A DNA stretch of 64,000 nt, from positions 11,972,934 to 12,036,933 of the forward strand of contig NC_071398.1 in the NCBI RefSeq assembly GCF_022682495.2, in the 5' to 3' direction. This stretch comes from Desmodus rotundus. Its lineage: Eukaryota; Chordata; Mammalia; Chiroptera; Phyllostomidae. Shown piece after piece: positions 11,258 to 23,762 of this stretch (position 1 is its first letter; each line of letters starts with the position of its first letter). Below the pieces are notes generated by a model that had not been told where the DNA came from, searched no databases, and was given only the letters and a program-made list of their open reading frames with translations. Made by a program: the position numbers and the translations under genes.

Positions 11258-14235
11258 GGATTGCAGGTTGGGTAGGGTCTGTCATTTCTAGGTTGAGAAC
11301 ACTTAACTTATGATCTAGGTAAGCCAGGAATGTAACAACAAGCAAGAAATGGAGGTGGAAAGACGCAGGCTGTTGGGAGCCCAAATCCAAAGCATTCTTA
11401 GGAATGCACCCAGACTTTTTTATTTTTGGGTTCTCCCTACTTAATAACACCGGACTCATTTCACCAATGCAACATTGTAAGAGCAAACAGAAGTAACAGG
11501 ATGGTAGCCTACTTGATATTCACATGACATAATGAAACAAGTAACAACAGAAATGGAGAAGAGGAACAAGCCTGAGTTGCTACGAGAGTGGAGTTGTGAA
11601 ATGTGGGGGAGAGCTGGAGTGAGGAAATCCAACACAGGTATGAGAAGACACCTGTCTGCAGGAAGTGCTAGGGCTGCCAGGGTTGCTGCTGATGAATGAG
11701 CAATGCATCCCTCAGACCAGGGTTCTCCTCCGCTACAGATTACCCTGTATTGCCAATCGACCCACAATCTTGAGAAAGCAAGTTATAGAGAGAAGCCTTT
11801 TCCTGAATGAAGAGTGAGAACAAAGCCTTTTGCTGACTTCACTGAAGAAGCAAACATCCACAGAAATCAGTTGACTAAAGACTGTGTTTAAAGGGGACAT
11901 TTATCAATTTCAGATGAGGGTAAGAATACATTTCTAATAATAATAAAAAAGGCTTTTTAAAATGACCCCAAAAATATGGTTTGGGCAAAGAAAGTCACGG
12001 GGCATAAAAAGATGACAGAAAAACATGGACAAAGGTATGGAAACCATGCTGTGCCTTTTTGGCCCATATTGTTCAAAGATTAGTCCTCTCATAGAGGAGG
12101 AATTAAACCCTAATGTCAGAATAAATTGTAAAAGGCTAAAATGTTGAATGTTATAAATATGCAACATTAAGGGAACAGTAAACTGTCTCATGCTCATTCG
12201 GCCATCCTCAATTTACAATTTTATCTTTATAATGTGGTGAATTAAAGAACCCCTCCAGAGACCACAGGTACTAATAGTGGGAGAAGCATATGTGAGTGCT
12301 CAGTTAAAACCCAGGTGCCTGGAGGACGTAAACAAAGAGGAACACAGCCCCCCCTCGCCACCCCAACAGAATGTTGTCTCAACAGAGATTATTTCTGACC
12401 GGGTTTGCCATATGTACACAAGCACTTAGTGAATTTTAAAACAGCACGGAAGAGGTACATGATTTATATTATTTTATAACACCATCGAAGGCGAGCATAG
12501 AGGGCAAGGGGAATGCCCTTGTGATCTTTCATGGCTTACGTCATGCAAGAAAAAAAATCCCCCATGGATAAGTGTCTTTCTAATTATTTTAGTCAGAAAG
12601 ATGGTTCGTACCTGACCAGCTTGGTAACTAGCAGGAAGAGAAATCCTTAGACACTGGGTCTATTTTGTGCCTGACCAGTCTAATTTGTCAAGGACAATCA
12701 ATTTGGTCACTGAAGAGAAACAAGGCATATCTAAAAATGACTTGAAATGTATTTGTACTTCCAGAGCTTGCACCTGTCAAATGGGATATTCTTTATAGTC
12801 GACTCATTGTTTCTCTGACTCAAATTCTTTCCACAGTGGGACAAGAGTACAGTGATTTTGAAAATGACATTTTAAGTGAAGCTATTTATTTATACTTTAC
12901 ACTGTATCATTGTGTTTGGAAACCAGTAAGAATCATGTGATATAAAAAAAGACTGCAGTGTGTGTTCTCTGCAAAAAAAACCAACAACAAAAATGCATTG
13001 TACTCCACAATAAAGTGTTATGGGTAGCAGTATGGAATTCTGAGTTGTACAAATATGCTCAATGCACAGGAGCAAGTTACAGTGAAAAAAGCATCAACCT
13101 CCAGGGAGTTCCCAAGGTCACCATTATGGCTCTAGCTAGATCATTGTCTACACTACGACCTGGGGGGGTGGGGAGGGCTCCTTCTCCATTGTTCAGTGAG
13201 GATGGGGCCCACATAACCTCTCTCTCGATTCCCCCAGATTTGAGTTGATGAACTGTATCGTTGAAAAAACATGTGAATGTCCGTGTGATTTAAAATATAC
13301 TTAATTTCTTACAGAAAGTTCTATACAGAATTAAACAAGTGGTTTTAAAATATACATGTGAATATGTATACTAGCATCCTAGCAAGAAGCAGGTGGGACT
13401 CACAATTAAAAGGTTAGGAGAACATCTTGAGAAAGATACTATTCCACATATGCAGAAAGGCTTAAGTTGTACCACAAAGGATAGCGCATTGCCCCAAGGT
13501 TTTAACCACCCCTAGGTACAAAGAAGGAACTGAATAGAAGGTGTTAAGGTAATCTAGAAAAAGAATTCTTATATCTAGGGCAACCTTGAGAGAAGTTTGT
13601 CTTTAATTCCCAAACAACCAGTGAGAAGTGGTTCTTCAGAAAGGGAATACTTTTAGTTTACTCTCTTCCCCTCCCCCTCAATCATCTTCCATGCTCCCGA
13701 TTGGCCAAAGTCAGTGGGAAGCCAGGGGCAAAGGAGCCCCATTGGTATACGCCACACCTGTCAGTCTCAGTGGGGTGCCGTGAGTAGACGGCAAATGTAG
13801 AGAAGATCGGGGAACGAAGTGGGCGGTGAATCTGGCGGGGCAACAGAAAGACATCTTGTTCCACTGATTTTGTTTGCATTTGAATGAAATTATTAGTCAG
13901 TATCCCAACATATCACTGATCTACCAAATTGTTATTTGCTTTTCTACAAATTATCCATATATATAGATTAATCTATTAGATGCTAGTTCACCTTGATGTA
14001 TAAAGAGGTCTACTCACATTATCGCAGTACCATTTGTTTCAAAAATTAAAACACTAAAATGAATGCAAACATTGTATCTTCTTTTGAGCCTTTCTCAGGC
14101 CTAATACCTATATCATACTTGGACATGCACATACAAACATGCATGCACTACATACACAGATCACATATATACACATACACTTGACTAATTTCTTCAATTT
14201 GCATGACTTTACCTATAATGGGTACTAGATATTAT
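11258..14235. other. Unassigned stretch, no gene recognised
   Basis: AT-rich unique-looking sequence. It includes short A-rich runs near 12549 and 12975 and a G/C-rich patch near 13160-13235. Open frames are all around 100 codons or less and lack domains. Confidence 0.4.
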
Positions 14236-14239
14236 ACAG

Positions 14240-14390
14240 CAAACTGCCCGAGTACAGGCTCTGGATTTTCAGAAATACCTGGATCTAATCCTAGTTCTTT
14301 CACTTACTACACATGTTTTGGAGGTCAAGTCACTCAACATCTCAGTTACCTTACATATAATTTGGGTGTCTTGATAATGCAAACTGATTG
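14240..14390 (-). repeat. MIR SINE fragment, reversed
   Basis: The run 'ctggatctaatcctagttct' / 'cacttactacacatgtttt' / 'caagtcactcaacatctcag' follows the reversed MIR order. Diverged. Confidence 0.55.
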
Positions 14391-15532
14391 TGGGGGCAGA
14401 AAGCAAGGGCATGAAGTAATACAGGTAGAGCCTAGAGTGACCCATTTATTTTAAGGGATACTAGATTAATTAACAGTACTAGCACTAGTATTTCTTTCTC
14501 CTCAGTCTACTCCTGATTTTACTACTGCTATCACTACTATTTTGTGTGAGGAAAGTTAACTATAGCATCTGGCACGCACGATGACTCTACCTCTCTCATT
14601 ACACACACTGAGGGCAGCTTCCCTTTATCCTCCAGCGGTAGGTTCTGAGGCCCCCAGTGGCTGCCAGGAACCATGGATAGTACTGAACTCTATTTATACA
14701 GCAATTTTCCTCTCTATACATACCTAAGATAAAGTTTAATTTATAAAGAGTAAGAGATTAACACCAGCTACTAAAAATAAAATGGAACAATTATAATGAT
14801 ACACTGTAATAAAAGTTATGTGAATGTGGTCTCCCTCTCTTGAAATACCTTACTGAACTGTACTCACCCTTCTTCCGGTGCTGCTGGGGGGTGATGCCAA
14901 GCCCACGTGAGGAGTGAGGGGAGGTGACCTTTTTCCATTTCGTATCTGCAGATTGCTGTGGACCGTAGATAACTGAAACCACAGAAAGTAAAACAACAGG
15001 TAAGGAGGGACCACTGTGTTAAATGTCAGGTAAGTCAATAAATGCCATTTTCTATCCTTACTTGATTTTACTGAAATCTCCCATGCAGTTAAAATGCAAT
15101 AACGTGGGAGGGAGTTCCACAGGTTGGCCCTCAACCGAACATGTAGCAGCTTCAAATAGATGATACAAACGAATACAAATTCCTTTCTGTATTGCTTAAC
15201 TTAAACACGGAAGAAAAGCCGTCTGTAGGGATCACACTGGACATTTCCTGGTGAGTTTACCTGAAACTCCCAAAGTGACTTAGACTGCAATGTTGAGTAA
15301 AGCTGAGGCCAATACCTCTTTCACCTGGGAAAGTTTTATTTATTTTTTATCCTGGAATGATGGAGAAGACCAGGAATATTCATGAAGTGTAAGGTTTGAG
15401 ATTTCCCATCTGAAAATGAACCCAAATAAAACGCCAATGACAAATTCTGTATTATCTATCCAATATAATAGAGGGCACTACTATCTAACTATGGGGCAGA
15501 GAGAGATTTGGGGCCTAGATTTCTATTCCAGG

Positions 15533-15536
<4 letters not shown>
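14391..15536. other. Unassigned stretch
   Basis: AT-rich sequence with no recognisable gene or repeat. Confidence 0.4.

Positions 15537-15581
<45 letters not shown>
15537..15581. repeat. (TA)n microsatellite
   Basis: An uninterrupted TA run of over 20 units. The overlapping frame reading as alternating Ile-Tyr is an artefact. Confidence 0.95.
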
Positions 15582-15584
<3 letters not shown>

Positions 15585-16189
15585 TCTCCATATTTCAAAT
15601 ATACATGTAATTCAAATATGGAATAGCCCTATGCAACAGATCTTGGCATGCTAAGTCTAATTAAATTATGAAAGAAATCTCCCTTCTTCCTATGCAAACT
15701 CTATTTATGAGGAGAAGGGACTAACAATAGAGTGCTAGTAAAAAAAAAATTCATCATGAACGTGTCTGAATAAATCTTTCCATATGCTTACAGAAGCTAA
15801 TGTTCGGCTGGAACCCCCACACACACAAATACAATTGAATCAGTCTATCATGTTCTATGGTAAAGTGTGATTATTTTCATTTTTGCAGAATTAATTTAGT
15901 AACACTTATGACTGACATAATAAACATTAACTTTAGAACACTGGAGCATTATGTAAGTACATAAAAAAAGAAAACACTCATGTATAATACCGCTTCCCTG
16001 ATCACCTTTCATATTTTGTTATCATTTTCTAAAATATAAGTCTAGTATTTATCTTCAAAAGAGAGAACAATTTCCCAGATTAAGTAAGAGTAGAATATAC
16101 TTCATTAATGAATATGGTCACATATCTTAGGAATTATTATGTTAGATCTATGGACACATCCGCTTGTATTAAAAATTGGGGGGTTTTAT
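15582..16189. other. Unassigned AT-rich stretch
   Basis: No gene or firm repeat is seen between the TA run and the L1. Confidence 0.4.
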
Positions 16190-16828
16190 AGTTAAACTTG
16201 ACCCCTACCTCACATCACGTATAAAAACGAAAAGCTAAAACTATGAGGCTGCTAACATAATAAATAGAAGAGTAATTATTGATCTCATCACCCTGGGTTA
16301 GGCAAAGATTTTACAGCCAGAACAGAAAGAGCTCTAAATCTTCAACTAAAAAGGTAAATTGGACTCAAGTTTTAAAACTTCTGCTCATCAATAGACGCCA
16401 TAAAGAAAGTGGAAAGAAAAGATGCAAATGAGAAGAATGCATCCACTACCCTATATTTGACAAAAGATTTATATCCAGAATGTAATAAACACTCTTCCAA
16501 CTAAATAATAAAAAGGCAAATAACACAATTAAAAATAGGCAATGGGCTTGAACAGACAACTGCCAGAAGAAGATTCCAAATGGACAGTGAAAATGCACCC
16601 AATATCATTTACCATCAAACATACAAAACTACAATGTGATACCACCTCGCTCTCAACAAAATCACTCAAAATGTGACGGTGGACCATAGTAAACACCGGC
16701 AAGGCTGTGGGGCGCCTGAGTTCTCCTGTTCTGCACACAGAGGTGAATGTGAATTGGCACGCTTTCCACAAACTTGGGAACCCATAATGAAGTCAGTTAC
16801 ATGACTGAGCAGTCCCACTCGTTGACAC
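16190..16828 (+). mobile_element. L1 3' ORF2 segment, first half of a split copy
   Basis: L1 wording in sense order: 'acttgacccctacctcacat', 'aaacttctgctcatcaatag', 'aaaataggcaatgggcttga', 'accatcaaacatacaaaact' and 'gactgagcagtcccactc'. This is the C-terminal ORF2 region. Frameshifts and stops are plentiful. The copy stops abruptly at the MLT1 LTR and resumes after it at 17309, so the LTR landed in an already resident L1. Confidence 0.8.
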
Positions 16829-17308
16829 TGTAGTATTTTCCTGTTGCTACTAGAACAAGTAACAAATTTAGCAGCTTAAACACAAAGTTATTATCGTACA
16901 GTTCTGGAACTCGGAAGTCCAAAATTGCTCTCACCGGGCTAAAATCAGGGTGCAAACAGGCGCCACTCCTTTCTGGAGACTCAGGAGAAAATGCATCTTT
17001 TGCAGCTTCTGGAGGCTGCCCACAGCCTGCGGCTTCTTCTTGTCTCCCTTCCACCTTCGACGCCAGCTACGACCAGTCAAATTTTTCTCTTGTCATGTCA
17101 CTTGGACACCAATGCCGCCGTGGCCCTCTTCCACATTTAAGGACGCTTGTGATTACAGAGCACACACCTGGCTGTCCAGGACACCCACCCCCAGTTAACT
17201 GGAAACATTAATCCCACCTGCCGAATTCCCCTTTGCCATGGGGCTCACTTACACATTCTGGGGACTAGAGGTGAATATTTTTGAGAAGCCATTATTATGT
17301 CTGCCCCA
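16829..17308 (-). mobile_element. MLT1 (ERVL-MaLR) solo LTR, reversed, nested in L1
   Basis: Reversed MLT1 pattern: 'tgtagtattttcctgttgct', 'agcttaaacacaaagttatt', 'tacagttctggaactcggaa', 'tttctggagactcaggag' and the terminal 'gccattattatgtctgcccca'-like end. It begins with TG and ends with CA. The 5 bases before it (gacac) and after it (gatat) look like a target duplication decayed by two C/T changes. Long terminal repeat only, with no internal retroviral sequence. Confidence 0.75.
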
Positions 17309-17870
17309 GATATTTATACAAAAGAAATGAAAACATATGCTCAGACAAACTTGAAGAAGATCATTTACAACAGCTGCATTCCTAATAGCCTAAAACTAGA
17401 AACAATTATACTATTTACCCCTATGAGAATGGATAAAAATTGTTGTGTATTATTAGAATGGAAAACTACTCAAAAAGATGATTTAATTGATAGAGTAAAC
17501 GATCCCCCAAATACTACACTGAGCAAAAAAAAGCAAGATATGAAAGAGTAAATACTATGTGACTCCATTTTTAGGGCATCCCCGAACAGCAGAACTAAAC
17601 TACGGGGTTAGCTATAAGAACATCAAAGCTTTTAGCTGGGCAAGATTTACTGAGAGGGGACAGAAGGGACATTTCTGAGCTAGGCGATGGAAGTATGTCT
17701 TGATTGAAGCTGTGATGACACAGGTGTGTGAGTGTGTGCATCTGTGTGTGTATCAGTACTCATCAGACCTATGCATTTCACTGTGTGTGTATTTAGTTGA
17801 TAGAACAAATTAGAAACATATTGGAGTAATAAAGAACATTCCACCTACAGTTCTATAGTTAAACAAACAA
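17309..17870 (+). mobile_element. L1 3' segment, second half of the split copy
   Basis: L1 continues with 'gatatttatacaaaagaaat', 'cagctgcattcctaatagcc' and 'aaaatatgtgactcc'-like wording, then a degraded 3' UTR with a GT-rich patch near 17725-17795. This continues the L1 interrupted at 16828. Confidence 0.75.
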
Positions 17871-18054
17871 AAACAATCAAAGGAAAAGAAACAAATAGTA
17901 ATGCCCAAAATGACTGTAGCTTCATCACTGAACCCTTCAAGTTTAAATGTAATGTCTATGTGTATATATATATATATATATATTTTTTAATTAACATTGA
18001 GATTCTACCTTTTTTACCTGGCTAGAGAAATTTTAGTGCTTTTCAAAAATGTAA
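17871..18054. repeat. AT-rich linker with a short (TA)n run
   Basis: Contains a short alternating TA run at about 17963-17983. No gene. Confidence 0.6.
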
Positions 18055-18156
18055 ATTAGGTATAATTTTTTTCAACTTCATTGAGGTATAATTGACAAAA
18101 TTGTAAAATACTTTTTTAAAACTGGGTTTTTTATACATGTGATTAAAAACATTCCA
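18055..18156 (-). mobile_element. L1 3' UTR fragment, reversed
   Basis: 'ttcattgaggtataattgac' followed by 'aaattgtaaaat' is the reversed end of old L1M elements. The VES SINE next to it was inserted into or beside this sequence. Confidence 0.65.
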
Positions 18157-18332
18157 CCCTGTCTGGTGTGGCTCAGTGGATTGAGTGCTGGCCTGCGAAC
18201 CAAAGGGTCGCTGGTTCAATTCCCAGTCAGGGCACATGCCTGGGTTGAAGGCCAGGTCTCCAGTTGGGGGCATGCAAGAAGCAACCACACACTGATATCT
18301 CTCTCCCTCTCTTTAAAAATAAATTAAAAAAT
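18157..18332 (+). mobile_element. VES-type bat SINE, near full length
   Basis: A tRNA-derived SINE. The head is 'ccctgtctggtgtggctcag'. An A box 'tggctcagtgg' lies at 18169-18179 and a B box 'ggttcaattcc' at 18213-18223. Then come the SINE-specific 'cagggcacatgcctgggttg' and 'gaagcaaccacacactgat', a CT-rich block and an A-rich tail. Flanks 18142-18156 and 18333-18347 match at 12 of 15 bases, a likely target duplication. SINEs of this kind are transcribed by RNA polymerase III and copied by L1 machinery; this copy is probably silent. The family is known only from bats, which is the main evidence for the organism. Confidence 0.92.
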
Positions 18333-18347
18333 ATTTAAAATATTCCT

Positions 18348-19985
18348 TATTTTTATCCATATTTTAAAGGGCCTTTGACACTTCACCAAAATGTGTGTAC
18401 ATTTAGACCCATACTTACTGTTCATGATAAACACTAATTGGTAATAATTTGAATAAATAGGTCATGCATGTTATGAGTGCTGTTAGTTGTCTATATTTAA
18501 GGGGAAAAAATAATCACAAGGCGTATGTCAGCTATTCCCAGGACTGCTCTGAAACGGGAGCATTTGCCTAAGATGGAGACAGTCCTTCACATTGAATATG
18601 ATGCAAAGTGGCTCGGCCCAGTGTTGACAGAATTTAAACTGAACTTTCAGGCAACTTCAGTGCTTTCATTTTCAAATCTTAACACCGCCTGCATCTTGGA
18701 GCAGCAAACCAAGATAGAGAGAGCCTGAGGACATGTGAGATGCCATATGCCACCATTTTTGCATAATCAACTCTGAACAGATTGTCATAATGTCCAACAG
18801 TTTAATTTGCTGCTCTTGAAAGATTTAGCAGAAACTTAAATCAGGTCTGGAGAACTAAATATTTTTCATCAATGGGATACTGGGAAATAAAAACGATGCT
18901 TCCATGAGAAATCATTAAATTTTGAAATGTTGGTAACTTTGCCCATTATCAGTTTATGGAGAAGCTTAATTATTTTATTACTACATATGAGCTATGGCAC
19001 CTCTTTGTATGAGTAGATTTTTTTTAAGAATCCATTTTATACAGGTGACTTTTCAGAGCATTCAGAAGATAAAATTGTAGCACAGAACTTAGGTTCACTT
19101 AGAGAACAAGCACTGTTTTTTGGGAAGTGATAAAGGCTGTAGGAAAAGGTGATGGTGGAGACGAAGCATGTGGGTAGGGATACCATTGCCAAGTATTCAC
19201 CTTTGCTTCCTTACATTCATTCATTCACCCATCCATTCATCAGTTGCTCTTTAAGACCATCTCATCCAACACATTATTTACACATATTTTAAAGAATAAA
19301 AAAAAGATTGATGGGAAAAGTGAAATAAAAATAATAATTAAAAAATAAAAATGTAACATTTCTATAGTTGTTACATTAGTTTTGCCTTCTTATCTTCTCT
19401 CTTCCCACCTTTCTTTAGTTTCTTCATTCTTCTCTTCCATCCATCCAAACATTTCCCCGCAATTTTCCTAAAATCTAATTTGTTCTAAGCTCTATCTATC
19501 ACAAGCACTGGCAATATAAAGATTAGACAGGGACCCTGAGCTCAAAATGTTTACTCTCTAGTGGGTTTACAGATGCATAAAATGGTACACACTGCATAGT
19601 GGGCCACCCGGAGATACTGACGGAAACACACAGACCCTGGTCCATTGCATGTCTTCACAACTGGGCAACTGGGGCAGGTATTCCCCTTACAGCCTTCACA
19701 TCTCATGAGGATGTTATGAACAGTCAGTGACAACACTGCTGACTTTAGAGTTAGTAGTTCCTCACCTTTCGTGCGGGGAAGATATGGTGATTAGAAAGAC
19801 TTTCTGTAGTGTTCTGATCCTAAACTCAATTACGAATACTTTCTTGCTTGGCCCTGAAAATGATGCTAATTGGCATACTGGGAATAGTTTGTATTTTAAT
19901 CTGGTTGGTGGCTACATAGGTTTACTTACATCAAATCATTCAGCTATACAGTTAAGATTAGTTGGTCTTATATGCTCTTTCTGTG
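18348..19985. other. Unassigned stretch
   Basis: AT-rich unique-looking sequence. A 'cattcattcattcacccatc' run near 19213 may be the edge of an old LINE. No gene recognised. Confidence 0.4.
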
Positions 19986-20110
19986 TGTGTGAATCCAGGG
20001 AGGGACAGAGCAAGAGAGAGTGAGAGAGAGAGAGAGAGGAGAAGGAGGAGGAGGAGGAGGAGGGGGAAGAGAGCAGGAAAGTGGAGGAGGAGGAAAAAAG
20101 AAAAGAAAAA
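19986..20110. repeat. GA/GGA purine-rich microsatellite
   Basis: A short GT run is followed by GA units, then GGA units, then an A-rich end. The minus-strand serine-rich frames crossing it are artefacts. Confidence 0.9.
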
Positions 20111-21226
20111 AAAACCTTGGTGGTCAACATGAGTTTTGAAACACAAAGGATGATTTTTAAAGACAGCCAAGATGTTATCAGAGTTGGTGTAATGGAAAAT
20201 AGGATTTTGATGTAGTTACAATATTACAATATTTGTGAACTGTTTATATTTTCTTCACATTTGTTTTTTGAGCCAAGCAGAAAAATTAGGCTTGTTTCAT
20301 GAGTCTGTCTCATTTAATCCAATCAACCTTCCAACCAGCTTGGAACAAGAGAGATTAACACCTATATTTATGAGTTCAATGATGCTTGGGAAGATGACGG
20401 CAGAGGAAATGACAAGAGGTGACAATACCTGGACTGTGAAATTATAGTGTTGATAGGGAAGAGCAGGTAACATGTCTCAATATCACAGAATAAGGTGCAC
20501 TCATTTTGATTTTCTTTATCCTTTAGGTCTATTCAAACATTTAGAACCCCGAATGGTCTACATTTTCTGGGTCTTAGTTCATGGAGAAACCCAAGTCTAC
20601 TTTATTTTTAATGTCCCCTATTCACTTTTTAAAAAAATGCATGAATGTTTGTAATTTTCCCCTTTACCCTGGAATCCATCATTGTCACCGAGACATAGCT
20701 AAGTGGTTGATTTCATCAAGATGCCTTTGTTTTCCAGGAAGAATGCCAAGGTAGCTCGCAGATGCCAAGAGAAAGATCCAGGAGCCTTCATCCCGCAGCA
20801 TGGCACTGGGCCATGGAGGGACAAGGCCTCTCTCCGACTTGTCTTTTTGTTTAGGTATGCCCAGCTCTACTCAGAAAACGAGCTTTTCATAGATAGCCAT
20901 TAAAAAATGTCACAGCTTTATAGTCAAGCTCCTCAGTCTCGGAAATTGTATTGTAAAAATAGAGCTCCTTTATCCAATTACTGTAGATCGACTGCTGAGA
21001 AGGTTCCTTCTCTGCTTGGTTTGGCCTCAGTAATAAAATTGCCCTTGAATGAAGACTTAACTGAACTATCAGAACCAGGGAAATGCAGAGCATGTTTACC
21101 AGGCCCTACGTGGGGATCTGTCTCTTCACGGAGCTACAAAGGTTGCTAAGATCATCAGCTTGATTAGAGCACATGGGATGAGAGAAGGGTAGTTTCCTGG
21201 AGAAAGGAATGTCACACAACTGGAGT
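20111..21226. other. Unassigned stretch
   Basis: No named repeat or gene is visible. Its 3' edge is the target duplication of the short retroinsert at 21244. Confidence 0.4.
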
Positions 21227-21243
21227 AAATATGTATCTATCTT
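21227..21243. repeat. 17-bp target-site duplication, left copy
   Basis: 'aaatatgtatctatctt' here is repeated exactly at 21344-21360, bracketing a 100-base A-rich insert. Confidence 0.85.
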
Positions 21244-21343
21244 CAATGTCTCTGAATAACAATAAAAAATTAAAATTAAAAAAAATTAAAAAAAGTAAAA
21301 AAAGTACAATTACATGAATAAACCCATACTTTACACGTTTAAA
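21244..21343 (+). mobile_element. Severely 5'-truncated L1 tail with apparent 3' transduction
   Basis: The insert starts with about 40 bases containing 'tgaataacaataaaaaatta', the same 3' terminus as the younger L1 at 59579-59599, and passes into an A-rich tail. After the tail come roughly 37 unrelated bases with an 'aataaa' signal (near 21317) and a second short A run. This order of L1 end, A tail, extra sequence with its own poly(A) signal and second A tail is what L1 read-through (3' transduction) leaves. The exact 17-bp flanking duplication supports a single, fairly recent event. Confidence 0.65.
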
Positions 21344-21360
21344 AAATATGTATCTATCTT
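21344..21360. repeat. 17-bp target-site duplication, right copy
   Basis: Exact copy of 21227-21243. The junction sequence (complement 'attt/act') resembles the L1 endonuclease preference TTTT/AA. Confidence 0.85.
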
Positions 21361-23228
21361 AGAATGTGGGTTATTTCTAGATACAGTCTTCCACAGAGGT
21401 AGAAACCTCTTAATATGGTATTTCTATTATCTAATCCATTACCCAAAATAAAATTACCTCTCAAAAGCATGTTTCACGACTAAGTAAATAGATGAACAGA
21501 TAAATGAATAAGTAGATGAATAGATGGGCAAACACTTTACTGGTTAAAATAGGCTTGAGTATATGTATTCTCTAAGTAACTATTCATAAATTCATACTTC
21601 AAAGTAAGACTCATTTCTCTATACTGAAATAAACTTCATCAATGCACCATGAGACATTTATCATTTGAATTTTCTTGGAACATAAATCTTTAAAAAAACA
21701 GTTCTTTCAGAGACTTCCTCACACTTTGCACTCTTTCACAACTGCACGTGCCATTATTTTGCACTGTACCTTTGGGACACACGTGCACAGCTTTCTGCTT
21801 TCGTGCAGCATTTGGAACGGCAAGGAATGGCCAGCATGCGGTCAGTGGCCCCTGGATCCCCCTCCGGCCGTGCTCTCTGTGCTGCCTAAGAAAAAAGTTC
21901 CGGCTTCTTCCTGGGCCCAGGTGCGCTGAGCAGTCTCACCCAAGCACAACACGCATCTTATCTCCTAAAAGAACGTTCCACACACAGAATGCCTAACTCT
22001 TAACAAAGTAGGAAAAATCGACTTCATCTTTTTAGGAGTGGTGGCTTTCTTTTTATCAATCAATTAAGTTAAATCTATAGAAGCACATTGCATCTATCAT
22101 TTATTCATAAGGGATAGTATAAGCCCTTTACAGAAATATAACAAAAACTTTGTGAATTTCAGAGCAGGATTATTTATGACCCTTTAAAGAATAATCCTAT
22201 GGAGAAAAATATTAAAAGATCCTTTATATTTTGTGGGTCGCGGGCATTTTGTTGGCCAATACACACTCTCTGAATAAGGGAGCAGAATACAGCTGGTGAT
22301 TAGAAGTCGGGTCCTCAATTTCACCTCTGTCACCCGTAGTGACATGTGGATACCCTCGGGCATCTCTATGCATCCATACCAGCCCTCGGGCGTCTCTATG
22401 ATAGTGTGGTTACTGAGTACCTAAGACAATGAATCACTCACTTTTTTTTACTCACTTATAGGCAATATTTACTAGTGCCTAATAGATGCTGTCCCGTAGA
22501 TCAGCCCTGACCCCACAGGACATAATATTTAGGGAAGAATGTCAATGCATACCTCAGCCAATAATCCTGCAATTAGACAGTGAGAAATGAATCCTATGAT
22601 ATTAAGAAACAAAATACTACCTGATGGAGATTAATTAGGGAATGCTACTAGGATAAGTTTAATTTGAAAGACCTGGAAAGAGAGCAATAAAAAAATATAT
22701 ATCAATGGAAGATTTATAAAATAAGAGGAACCTGAAATTTCAAGATGAATAAAGAGTATGCACAAATTATCTAAAAACAAAAAAATGGTGTTATTTTAAA
22801 AATTGAAAAACTAGAATATAGTGAAAGAAGGAGAAAGTGGCTCAAATTTGAGGGTTTGCAGATTATACAAACATTTACTGGCCTGATAAGGAATTTAAAT
22901 ATTATTTTATGTTCAATAGATACTGGGATTGCTATTATTGAAAGCTAGGTAACAGCATAATCTCATTTATATTTTTAAATATGATTCAGACTTCTTTATG
23001 AAAAAATAATTTTAAAAGGACAAAACAGTAGAGGCAACAAAATGTAATAATGGAAAGACCTGGGTCTGTTACCAGAGATTTCAAAGTGAAGTAAAGGAAC
23101 TTTAAGACATTAGCAGCCAGTCTCTTTGGGTATCTGTCATTGGGATGTAGTTAGAAGGGATGGAGACACTGGGGTGAGCACTTAATAAAATACTGCTCAC
23201 CTCACACACCCCCCCAGGATTTTCTGTT
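21361..23228. other. Unassigned stretch
   Basis: AT-rich. It includes a small dispersed duplication, 'ccctcgggcatctctatg' (22353-22370) and 'ccctcgggcgtctctatg' (22383-22400), one base apart. No gene recognised. Confidence 0.4.
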
Positions 23229-23276
23229 TGCTTTTTCTTTTTTCTTTTCTTTCTTTCTTTTTTCTTTTCTTTTTTG
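23229..23276. repeat. (CTTT)n-like pyrimidine tract
   Basis: A run of imperfect CTTT/TTTC units. No coding meaning. Confidence 0.85.
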
Positions 23277-23404
23277 TCATGTTCTCCTATATGAGATGGG
23301 CTGAAATCAAGACATTTCCCATCCTTATGTGGTCAAAGAAATTCTGCAGTCTCAAAGGGATCTGTGTCTTTCAAGTTATTCTTAGAAATGTAGAAAGCGC
23401 AATG

Positions 23405-23762
23405 TAATACTACTCAGCTGTAAGAAAAGATGAAACACTGCCATTTGCGTCAACATGGACGGACCTGGAGAATATTACACTAAGCTAAATACGTCAGTCA
23501 CATAAAACTAAAAACCACATGATTTCACTCATGTGTGGAATAGCGACTGAAACATAGACACAGAAAACAGAATGGGGGTTGGCAGAGAAAAGGGGATGGG
23601 GGTAGTAGAGGGTAAAGGGGGCCAAATATATGGGAACAGAAGATGATGTGGCTTTGGATGGTAGGAACACAATGCAATACACAGATCACGTATCATAAAA
23701 ATGTGCACTTAAAACTCAAGATATTATTAACCAATGTCACCCCAATAAATTTAACTAAAAAG
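23405..23762 (+). mobile_element. L1 3'-end fragment
   Basis: Sense L1 3' UTR: 'taatactactcagctgtaag', 'catggacggacctggagaat', 'aaaccacatgatttcactc', 'gtagtagagggtaaaggggg' and 'accaatgtcaccccaataaa' into an A-rich end. About 360 bases, 5'-truncated. Confidence 0.88.
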
